This document shows positions 7,147 to 13,356 of a stretch of 36,235 nucleotides of DNA, in pieces; positions within the stretch are counted from its first letter, which is position 1, and every line of letters begins with the position of its first letter. The notes below the pieces were generated by a model, which was given only the letters and a program-made list of their open reading frames with translations, made no database searches and was not told the origin of the DNA. The stretch lies in the IMG/VR virus record IMGVR_UViG_3300040801_000596, positions 1 through 36,235 of that record, one strand, 5' to 3'. The position numbers and the translations under genes are program-made. The stretch comes from a virus.

Positions 7147-7170
7147 CCGGGATTTTAACCAGGAGGTTAA

Positions 7171-7833
7171 GTGTCTGAAAAGTTCTGCTTTCCCTGCGGC
7201 CAAGGTTATCACTTTGAGTGTGAGAGCCATCCTTGTTGCTGCGGGGCTTTTTCGCGCCCAAAAACAGATACTTACTCTGATGAGCCTAAAACTCCCTCTA
7301 CTGGTAGTCGTGACGGTATGACGTGGAGTAAAGCTGACACAGATATTAAAGACCTCAAATCTACAGGGCGCAAAAGAGCAGCCAAACTATATCCACTGGA
7401 AAAGACTGAGCCGTGTGAGTGGATGAATCTTGCTTATGCTGGCGGAGGAATGTTCCCTATTCCTGGCTGCTTAGAAGCGAGTGGTACTCCTGGTAAACAA
7501 GAACACAGGCACCACGGCCCTATTCTTCTAACTACGGCTAACGTAGAAGGCAACGTACATAGAATTTGTACGGCGTGCCACAATCGTTGGCACAGTCTTA
7601 ATGACGCTTTCGTTAAGCGGTATATGTCCACTATTCTTTGGCGCGCCCATGATGCAGAGACTCTTCTTTCTGTAGATGAAATTGTGGAAATAGCCAAGTT
7701 AGGACATACAGAGTATGCAAGAGTTCGTCTTGCTCCTGTAGGTTATAACAAGACAGCCCACAACTACAAAGACTATCTCGAAGAACTACGAGAGAAAGGA
7801 GTAGAACTAGTAAATCCATATCTTGGTGTCTAA
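7171..7833 (+). CDS. HNH endonuclease-like protein
   Basis: A 220-residue protein with a GTG start 4 bases after AGGAGG (7161-7166). The N-terminus is cysteine-rich (CFPC at 6-9, CCC at 22-24). The HNH core is HRHHG at 112-116, then GNVHRICTACHNRWH at 127-141, with N128, H137 and H141 as likely catalytic or metal ligands. C82, C100, C133 and C136 could hold a structural zinc. The protein probably cuts or nicks DNA. It lies just after a tRNA-like relic and a long hairpin. It may be a homing-type or accessory nuclease; a packaging role is less likely because terminase is in the other arm. Confidence 0.75.
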   Translation: MSEKFCFPCGQGYHFECESHPCCCGAFSRPKTDTYSDEPKTPSTGSRDGMTWSKADTDIKDLKSTGRKRAAKLYPLEKTEPCEWMNLAYAGGGMFPIPGCLEASGTPGKQEHRHHGPILLTTANVEGNVHRICTACHNRWHSLNDAFVKRYMSTILWRAHDAETLLSVDEIVEIAKLGHTEYARVRLAPVGYNKTAHNYKDYLEELREKGVELVNPYLGV

Positions 7834-7850
7834 GATACTTACTAATGCTC

Positions 7851-7879
7851 TTGACACCAGACTTTTCACAGAGTAAGGT
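7851..7879 (+). promoter_or_regulatory. Candidate promoter for a leaderless transcript
   Basis: A perfect -35 box TTGACA (7851-7856) is followed by a 17-base spacer and TAAGGT (7874-7879), which fits the actinobacterial TANNNT -10. The expected start point 6-7 bases downstream falls on the ATG at 7886. It lies in the short gap after the HNH gene and would drive the 7886 gene and the recombination/replication block. TAAGG could instead act only as a weak ribosome binding site. Confidence 0.55.
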
Positions 7880-7885
7880 AGTCCT

Positions 7886-8203
7886 ATGAGTCAACAGTCC
7901 TACAAGCCCGGTCACTTTCCACCAGAGTTCTATAAAGACCTACCGCCTAGTGTTCAGTTGCGTATCTGTAGATGTATTCAGAAAGATGGTTGGTCTCTAG
8001 ACCCTAAAACCGGCTGGTGGGTTTGTGGTAAATGCAAACTTCCTAGTCGGTATTGTGCTGTCCGGTTCTGTGAAAACTGCGAGAAGCCTTTTGTGCCTCT
8101 TGTAAATCCCGGAACTATCGCTACAGACTGGTCAGATGCTTGTGCTAGTTGCCATCCTCGTCCTGGTTATAATGTCCCTAAGTCAGAAGGAGAGACACCA
8201 TGA
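7886..8203 (+). CDS. Cysteine-rich zinc-binding protein
   Basis: A 105-residue protein with many cysteines in pairs: CRC near residues 28-30, CGKC near 47-50, then C...CENC near 57-64 and CASC near 86-89. This suggests two or more zinc ribbons. The ATG lies where a candidate promoter would start its transcript. The stop overlaps the next gene's ATG (ATGA), so it is coupled with the nuclease gene. It may bind nucleic acid or a nuclease partner, but this is inferred only from position and motif type. Confidence 0.72.
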   Translation: MSQQSYKPGHFPPEFYKDLPPSVQLRICRCIQKDGWSLDPKTGWWVCGKCKLPSRYCAVRFCENCEKPFVPLVNPGTIATDWSDACASCHPRPGYNVPKSEGETP

Positions 8204-9138
8204 CTGCTACTCTTCCAGCCCACAAGGAGATTGCAATGGGCGTTGTTTCTAACAGCGAAATTAGTACATTCAGAACTTGTCAAATGCAGCACTTCTATAA
8301 TCACGGTATGAAATTGCAGCCAAAGCAACGTGGTCGCGCCCTTTCTATGGGCATTATCGGCCATGATGTTTTGGCTACTTTCTTTTCTGCCCTTAAGTCT
8401 GGTGAGAATGTAGAGAAGGCAGCAGCAGAGGCTTTTACAGTTATTGATAAGTTGATTGTAGAAGCCATTGGCGGTGAGCCAGAGGTTATGGATATGCTGG
8501 CTGACCTGCGTAAGCGTATCTCTGAATATATGCTAGAAGAAATCCCTGAGCAGGATTTCCTCAGTGTGTACGATATTGAGGAAGTAGAGCGTGATTATCG
8601 TATCACGCTTCCTTCTGGTGTAGAATACGCTATGCGACTCGACCTCTTGCTTACTGCTAAGACTGGCCCTTACAAGGGTCAACTTATCCTCATGGACCAC
8701 AAGTTTGTGTGGGACTTCTACACTCCTGCTCAGGTTCGCTTTAACTCTCAGATGCCTAAGTATATTGGTATTCTGAGGCAGAATGGTATACCAGTTAAGA
8801 CGGCTATTCTTAATCAGATTCGTACTCGCGTTAACAAGGGTCCGATGCCTAGGGATAACCGATTTAAGCAAGCGGCACTTACGCCTAGTAAGCGGCGTAT
8901 TGAGCAGTTGTTTGTTGATGATGCTAAGACTGCTGCTGAAATTGAGTTTCTTCGCGGCCTTTCCTTGGATAACTGGGAACAAGATGTAACTCGTAATATG
9001 AGCACTATGGCATGTAAGTTCTGTTCCTACAAGACTCTATGCGACGCTAAACTCGAAGGCGAAGATGTTACGGTTATGCTCAAGCATGACTACGAGCCTC
9101 TTGAGTACGGTTACGAGCATTCTTCGGCTAGCGAGTAA
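8200..9138 (+). CDS. PD-(D/E)XK nuclease with Fe-S cluster motif (Cas4/RecB-like exonuclease)
   Basis: This 312-residue protein matches the RecB/Cas4 nuclease family. It shows H55 in a GH motif, D148 in RLDLLL, D166-H-K168 in place of the usual ExK, and Q184...Y188 (QMPKY). Cysteines C27, C272, C275 and C281 match the four-cysteine Fe-S cluster of Cas4 and AddB. It is expected to resect DNA ends, making single strands for recombination. GAAGGAGAG precedes the ATG. The ATPase gene follows after 2 bases and an SSB-like gene after that, a typical phage recombination cassette. It is not evidence of CRISPR: no array or other cas gene is present. Confidence 0.88.
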   Translation: MTATLPAHKEIAMGVVSNSEISTFRTCQMQHFYNHGMKLQPKQRGRALSMGIIGHDVLATFFSALKSGENVEKAAAEAFTVIDKLIVEAIGGEPEVMDMLADLRKRISEYMLEEIPEQDFLSVYDIEEVERDYRITLPSGVEYAMRLDLLLTAKTGPYKGQLILMDHKFVWDFYTPAQVRFNSQMPKYIGILRQNGIPVKTAILNQIRTRVNKGPMPRDNRFKQAALTPSKRRIEQLFVDDAKTAAEIEFLRGLSLDNWEQDVTRNMSTMACKFCSYKTLCDAKLEGEDVTVMLKHDYEPLEYGYEHSSASE

Positions 9139-9140
9139 CA

Positions 9141-9881
9141 ATGGATATGAAAGAGCGTAAGGCTTACGAAGCCTTCTTAAAGAGTCTGGAAGATAAAGAA
9201 CCAGACGATGAGAATTTTAAGGGAATCATTTACGGCCCTCCCGGTGTAGGTAAGACAGTGTTAGCCTGCACACTTGGTCAGAAGATTCTATATGTTGATT
9301 CGCTGGTTAACTGGGTTTCACTGAAAAATCATCCAGAGTTGCGAGACAAGATTACTCGCATTACTTTCCAGGGGCTTAGCCAACTTAACGGTCTAGTTAC
9401 TGCGGCCAATAATGGCGACCTTGACGAGTACGATACTATTGTGCTTGACGAGGCTTCTAGCATGGCAGTAGATGATCTAGACCTAGTTATGGAAAAGCGA
9501 GCCAAGGGAGACATTGAGTTTTCTGGTGCGTCGCAACCTGATTACGGTATTAACACTGAGCGTATTCGCAGAGCCATTAAGCCTGTGCTTATGCTCCCTA
9601 AGCACGTCATTTTGGTAGCCCATACTAGGGAAGATAAAGACGAACGTACCGGAAAGGTAGAAGTTCGGCCAGCCTTTTCCCCTAAGATGCGCCAAACTCT
9701 TATCAAAATGACGCACATGGTTGGGTATATGGCGGCAGACCAGAAGGGAGAGACAGTAGTCCGTACCTTGCAGACCCAGCCATCTAGAGGTATAGAAGCC
9801 AAAAGTAGAATTGGAGGTTTGCCTAGTGTAGTAACAAGTCCTAATCTACAAGACATCCTAGCCGACTGGCTAAACAAGTAA
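9141..9881 (+). CDS. RecA-like/Sak4-type ATPase (AAA_24 family)
   Basis: A 246-residue ATPase with Walker A GPPGVGKT at 32-39 and Walker B TIVLDEASS (D103, E104). The segment VILVAHTRED after it fits a sensor strand. The layout matches the AAA_24/Sak4 group, which promotes single-strand annealing or strand exchange in phages, usually with an SSB partner. That partner is probably the next gene, 15 bases downstream. The nuclease gene lies 2 bases upstream, so the three form one operon: resection, annealing and ssDNA protection. Confidence 0.85.
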   Translation: MDMKERKAYEAFLKSLEDKEPDDENFKGIIYGPPGVGKTVLACTLGQKILYVDSLVNWVSLKNHPELRDKITRITFQGLSQLNGLVTAANNGDLDEYDTIVLDEASSMAVDDLDLVMEKRAKGDIEFSGASQPDYGINTERIRRAIKPVLMLPKHVILVAHTREDKDERTGKVEVRPAFSPKMRQTLIKMTHMVGYMAADQKGETVVRTLQTQPSRGIEAKSRIGGLPSVVTSPNLQDILADWLNK

Positions 9882-9896
9882 CTAAGGAGAAAAGTA

Positions 9897-10331
9897 ATGA
9901 GTGAAGAGAACGTTTTTGCTGAGATTGACTGGGACGAGATTCCTGAGGACCCATTCTCTGTTCCGGCTAACACCTATGAGGCATATCTGACGGAGGCTGT
10001 TATCCGCCAGGTTTCTGCTGAGAAGGGTGGCGGTCACGGTCTTTCTCTGACGTTCACTATTAGTGATGGTGACTACGAGGGATACAAGGTTCAGGACTGG
10101 AAGTCTATTCCTGAGGTTGAGGACCCGAAGAATCCGACCACAGAAGAGCGTAAGGCTTTGTCTTGGGTTAAGCGGCGCCTTAATGATCTGGGCGTTCCTA
10201 GCGACAAGATTAAGCAGGCTCTTGGTAATCCTGCTGAGTTGGAGGGTACTCACGTCGCTCTTCGAGTTACCGTCAACGAGAGTAATGGTCGTAAGTACAC
10301 CAACATTACTTCCGTGGAGGTTATTGAGTAA
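9897..10331 (+). CDS. DUF669-like single-stranded DNA-binding protein
   Basis: A 144-residue protein. The pattern of an acidic N-terminus, PANTYEAYLTEA, GLSLTFTISDGDYEGYKVQDW and C-terminal VALRVTVNESNGRKYTNI fits DUF669-type OB-fold proteins, which serve as SSB in many phages and neighbour Sak4 ATPases as here. AAGGAG lies upstream of the ATG. Its codons are more GC-rich and regular than those of flanking small genes, in line with the high expression expected of an SSB. The residue-level assignment of the OB strands is by eye. Confidence 0.75.
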   Translation: MSEENVFAEIDWDEIPEDPFSVPANTYEAYLTEAVIRQVSAEKGGGHGLSLTFTISDGDYEGYKVQDWKSIPEVEDPKNPTTEERKALSWVKRRLNDLGVPSDKIKQALGNPAELEGTHVALRVTVNESNGRKYTNITSVEVIE

Positions 10332-10338
10332 CTAGACC

Positions 10339-10385
10339 CCTCCCCTCTGTAGGCTGCTACTCTTGCTCAGTTTGCAGGGGGGAGG
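10339..10385 (+). other. GC-rich hairpin before tRNA-Leu
   Basis: CCTCCCCTCTG (10339-10349) pairs with CAGGGGGGAGG (10375-10385), 11 pairs with one G-T, around a 25-base loop. It lies between the SSB stop and the tRNA 5' end at 10390. No T-run follows. It may attenuate transcription or be a processing signal that frees the tRNA. The loop contains no gene. Confidence 0.45.
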
Positions 10386-10389
10386 CCAC

Positions 10390-10472
10390 GGCTCTGTGGT
10401 GAAATGGCAAACACAGTTGACTTAAAATCAACCGACAGAAATGTCTTGTGGGTTCGAGTCCCACCAGAGCCA
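10390..10472 (+). tRNA. tRNA-Leu (anticodon UAA)
   Basis: This is a complete class II cloverleaf of 83 bases. Acceptor GGCTCTG (10390-10396) pairs with CAGAGCC (10465-10471), with discriminator A. The D-arm is GTG...CAC, the anticodon stem GTTGA/TCAAC encloses loop CTTAAAA (anticodon TAA), the variable arm is GACA/TGTC, and the T-arm is GTGGG-TTCGAGT-CCCAC. CCA is not encoded. It reads UUA codons, which occur often in this phage's AT-richer genes. Confidence 0.95.
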
Positions 10473-10474
10473 CT

Positions 10475-10490
10475 ACCGCGCTAAGGCGGT
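10475..10490 (+). terminator. Weak terminator-like hairpin after tRNA-Leu
   Basis: ACCGC (10475-10479) pairs with GCGGT (10486-10490) over a 6-base loop, followed by TTACCTT, a poor T-tract. The hairpin starts 3 bases after the tRNA, so it may instead mark the 3' processing boundary. Confidence 0.35.
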
Positions 10491-10511
10491 TTACCTTACA
10501 AGGAGGTCTGT

Positions 10512-10715
10512 ATGTGGTGGAAACGTAAGAAGTATAAGGAAACACAACTTCATGTATATATTGACGGAAAGTATTTAGGAGTATTTCACCCTAGCCAGTC
10601 CCGTATTGTAGATTTTACAAATGAAGTAAGTATTACTGATAACGGTAAGTCTGCTAAAGCAGAAATTACTATTCCAGCATCTATGACAATCTACGTAACG
10701 CACGTTTCCCATTAG
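10512..10715 (+). CDS. Small beta-rich hypothetical protein
   Basis: A 67-residue protein starting MWWKRKKYKE, with AAGGAGGT at 10500-10507 just upstream. After the basic N-terminus the sequence alternates hydrophobic and polar residues (LHVYIDGKYLGVF, KAEITIPASMTIYV), suggesting a small beta sandwich or barrel. No family is recognised. It lies between the two tRNA genes with two other small genes. Confidence 0.68.
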   Translation: MWWKRKKYKETQLHVYIDGKYLGVFHPSQSRIVDFTNEVSITDNGKSAKAEITIPASMTIYVTHVSH

Positions 10716-10724
10716 GAGGTTGTA

Positions 10725-10940
10725 ATGCCCGGTGAAGGTTTCCCTAAGTTTAATGATGTTCCTATGAGAGCAGTTGACCCTGGTGAGAGGCGCTTTCCAT
10801 TAGAAGGTCGTATCTCTAAGTTAGAGCAGCGAATCGCAGAACTAGAAGAACAACTAGCCGTACAAATCCAAAACCACCAAGAGTTGTTTAATTCGCATCA
10901 GCAGTTAACTATTGACCTGTTTGGTGGACCGGAGCGCTAA
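10725..10940 (+). CDS. Small coiled-coil protein
   Basis: A 71-residue protein with AGGAGGTTGTA before its ATG. The N-terminal third is Pro/Arg-containing and unstructured. Residues ~27-60 (ISKLEQRIAELEEQLA and on) form a clear heptad coiled coil, so it is likely oligomeric. Its stop overlaps the next ATG (TAATG), and the next gene is also helical, so the two products may act together. Function unknown. Confidence 0.7.
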   Translation: MPGEGFPKFNDVPMRAVDPGERRFPLEGRISKLEQRIAELEEQLAVQIQNHQELFNSHQQLTIDLFGGPER

Positions 10941-11146
10941 TGGCTACTAAATCAGCAGCAGAAGTTCAGTTAGAGGCTTTACTTTTTCAGGCTAAGAATC
11001 AAGAAGAAATTGCTCTTGATAAAGTTAAATTTGCTGAAAAAGAGTTAGAAATAAAGCGGGCTTTGTATACTCTTGCCAGTGACCATACTGACACTATTGC
11101 AGAGGCTTTGACTGCTGTTCGTAAAATTAAGTCTCATAAAACCTAA
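10940..11146 (+). CDS. Small helical protein
   Basis: A 68-residue protein translationally coupled to the preceding coiled-coil gene. It is almost wholly helical and highly charged (LDKVKFAEKELEIKRAL), with a second helix near the C-terminus (IAEALTAVRKI). It may form a heteromeric coiled coil with its neighbour. No family is recognised. The tRNA-Lys gene starts 6 bases after its stop. Confidence 0.68.
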   Translation: MATKSAAEVQLEALLFQAKNQEEIALDKVKFAEKELEIKRALYTLASDHTDTIAEALTAVRKIKSHKT

Positions 11147-11152
11147 AAGGTA

Positions 11153-11223
11153 GGGCCGCAAGCATTGTGGTGATGCAATAGACTTTTAATCTGTGGAGCA
11201 GGGTTCGATTCCCTGGCGGCCCA
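11153..11223 (+). tRNA. tRNA-Lys (anticodon UUU)
   Basis: A 71-base cloverleaf. Acceptor GGGCCGC (11153-11159) pairs with GCGGCCC (11216-11222), with discriminator A. D-stem GCAT/ATGC, anticodon stem ATAGA/TCTGT (one T-G pair) with loop CTTTTAA (anticodon TTT), short variable GGAGC, and T-arm CAGGG-TTCGATT-CCCTG complete the fold. CCA is not encoded. The D-arm is short but all stems pair. Confidence 0.93.
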
Positions 11224-11246
11224 CTCTCTACTATAAGGGAGATAGC

Positions 11247-11525
11247 ATGGAAGAGAGTAGTCAGTTTACAAAGTCAGATATCTTAGTCATTAGTCTATTC
11301 TTAGCCAGTGTTGTAAGTGTCTGGTACTTCATGTATCAAGTAGCCATGTGGCTCTACAGGGCACTAGCAGAAATCTCTGTACCTATGCTAGTTACTACTG
11401 TGGCTATCCTTGCAATACCTGTTGCAAGTTTTATCAGTTTTCGTGTAGGACAATACCAGCGCGGGTACATGCACGCTAGAGGAATTCGTAAGAGCCACTT
11501 TAATGCTATTAGCGGCAAGCACTAG
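11247..11525 (+). CDS. Two-pass membrane protein
   Basis: A 92-residue protein. ATG 11247 (MEESSQFTKSD) is chosen because AAGGGAGA precedes it; a longer in-frame start would lie inside the tRNA-Lys gene. Two hydrophobic segments are seen at ~11-37 and ~46-66, then a basic tail (GYMHARGIRKSH). Size and topology would suit a holin, but such small membrane proteins occur in many phage roles, no endolysin gene is adjacent, and it sits in the replication arm. Function unknown. Confidence 0.68.
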   Translation: MEESSQFTKSDILVISLFLASVVSVWYFMYQVAMWLYRALAEISVPMLVTTVAILAIPVASFISFRVGQYQRGYMHARGIRKSHFNAISGKH

Positions 11526-11553
11526 AGATTGTTAGGAGGTATTTTGACCGCCT

Positions 11554-13356
11554 ATGACACTGGCTGAGCAGCAGAGCGCAAAGGCCGAAGTAACGGATTT
11601 CGTTAACCGGCTGTATAGGTCACAAGAAGGATATGTCTACGCCCCCACTCTTAATCGAGAGTCGGGGGCTTGGGCAACTCATTTCTATGAATGGCCTAAA
11701 GAACGAGACAGACTCGTTCACGACATTACGGTTCAGAGTGAAACTTTAGACGTCTATATCGGCCCTTGTATGTATAAAGAGCCGACTAAGCCAGATAAGA
11801 GTAATGTCCTAGGTTCTCATGTAGTTTATACAGAAACGGACGGCGAGTATGATCCGCAGGGTGCTCCGACAAAGCCTTCATTCTATCTACTGTCCTCAGA
11901 GCAAAAAGATCATATCCATTTCTATTGGGAGATGGAATCCTTCAGCACAGACGTTGCCCAGATTGAGGCTATCAACAAGGCAATTGCCTATTCCATGCGA
12001 GCCGATTTTTCTGTTTGGGATGCAACTCAGGTTCTTCGACCACCGCTTACTGTTAACCACAAGCGTGGACAGAGAGTTAGCAAACTTCACAAGAATCCTA
12101 CGGCTAGACATAACTTCTGGAACACTCTATCAGACTTAGAGATTCCAGAAGATCACAATGTTTCCGTTAGCGACGTAGAGTTAACGGAACTTCCTGACCC
12201 TAAGCGGGTTATGGCTAAGTACGCTATGCCAGATGGTCTATATGACTTAATGCACAGTAAGGTACCAGAAGGTAAGCGTTCAGAAGCATTAATGAAGATA
12301 GGCTATTACGGCGCTGAACTTAAAATGTCAGACGCTGAAATCTATAGCCTTCTCTATAATGCCGCTATGATGTGGGGGAAGTTTAAGCATCATCAGCGGC
12401 CCTTAGCCACGATGCGAAACATTATTCGTAGGGCGCGAGCAAAGTACCCTCTACAGGGAATGCCCGAAGATAGACCGTATGCGCTTTATGGCTTTGATTC
12501 TTTCCTTAAAGAAACCTTTGATGTAGAGTGGGTTATCCAAGACCTTCTTGCTGCTCAGACAATTATGGTGTGGTCTGGTAAGGCTGGTGTAGGTAAGACT
12601 CAAAGTGCTATTCAGGCCGGCATCCACTTAGCGCTCGGGCGCAATTACTGTGGCTTTAATGTTAATCGTCAGTGGCGAGTTATGTTCATATCTCAAGAAA
12701 TGGCATACCCACCACTCCACAGCATTCTCAACAAAATTTCTACTGGTCTGAATCTTTCTCCTGTAGAGAAAGCAACTCTACAGGAGAACTTCTTAATCAC
12801 TAAGGTAGATAAAGGCTCGTTTAGGTTAGATACTCCTGCTGGACAAAAGATTCTAGAACGTATGGTAGCCGAACATAGGCCAGACGGAATTCTGATTGAC
12901 TCTCTAGGTCAGATTGCTCCTGGTGATCTTAATGACGATCAAGTCATTCGCGGCACTATGAACTTTCTAGACGATCTAGTAGAAAGGGAGAATCTCTTTG
13001 CATGGCTTATCCACCACAATCGTAAGGCACAGTCTGCAAACAAGAAACCTAATAGCCTGGACGATATTTACGGGAGCCAGTATATTGGCGCTATTGCGTC
13101 CACCGTTGTCTCCATGTGGAGTGGTGCGCGCTCAGACAGACTCAAGGAAGTCTCCATCGTTAAGAATCGTCTAGGTTTGCAGAAGGTAATGCATTGGAAA
13201 CATGGTGATGATCTGATATTCCGCCCTGTAGAGGCACCGGGTATTACAGATATCGCTTCTGCTTTTACTGGTGAGACTTCTACAGAAGAAACAGAGTCAC
13301 CCAAACCCAAGCACGGACTTTCTATCGGAGAGGTATTCGAGGATGATGAAGATTAA
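11554..13356 (+). CDS. Primase-polymerase (AEP-like)/RecA-fold helicase fusion
   Basis: A 600-residue replication protein. The N-terminal ~200 residues fit an archaeo-eukaryotic-type primase: ETD at 94-96, HIHFYW with H122, and WDATQVLRPPLTVNHK (D156, R162, N168, K170) as the third motif region. From ~320, a RepA/AAA_25 helicase domain has Walker A GKAGVGKT (342-349), Walker B with ILIDS (D449) and the HHNRKA motif. It should unwind the fork and make primers for the polymerase encoded next. AGGAGG lies unusually far from the ATG (14 bases); an in-frame TGA at 11545 rules out any earlier start. It overlaps the polymerase gene by 14 bases. Confidence 0.82.
   Translation: MTLAEQQSAKAEVTDFVNRLYRSQEGYVYAPTLNRESGAWATHFYEWPKERDRLVHDITVQSETLDVYIGPCMYKEPTKPDKSNVLGSHVVYTETDGEYDPQGAPTKPSFYLLSSEQKDHIHFYWEMESFSTDVAQIEAINKAIAYSMRADFSVWDATQVLRPPLTVNHKRGQRVSKLHKNPTARHNFWNTLSDLEIPEDHNVSVSDVELTELPDPKRVMAKYAMPDGLYDLMHSKVPEGKRSEALMKIGYYGAELKMSDAEIYSLLYNAAMMWGKFKHHQRPLATMRNIIRRARAKYPLQGMPEDRPYALYGFDSFLKETFDVEWVIQDLLAAQTIMVWSGKAGVGKTQSAIQAGIHLALGRNYCGFNVNRQWRVMFISQEMAYPPLHSILNKISTGLNLSPVEKATLQENFLITKVDKGSFRLDTPAGQKILERMVAEHRPDGILIDSLGQIAPGDLNDDQVIRGTMNFLDDLVERENLFAWLIHHNRKAQSANKKPNSLDDIYGSQYIGAIASTVVSMWSGARSDRLKEVSIVKNRLGLQKVMHWKHGDDLIFRPVEAPGITDIASAFTGETSTEETESPKPKHGLSIGEVFEDDED

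Noticed and set aside
8533-8982. 149-codon minus-strand open frame
   Set aside because: It lies opposite the well-supported nuclease gene and has no ribosome binding site or recognisable motif; it is a shadow frame.
8200-9138. Cas4-like nuclease as sign of CRISPR
   Set aside because: No repeat-spacer array and no other cas gene is present. Cas4/RecB-like nucleases are common in phage recombination modules.
9542-9973. 143-codon minus-strand open frame
   Set aside because: It is antisense to the ATPase and SSB genes, whose motifs are clear, and has the composition of a reverse-complement shadow.
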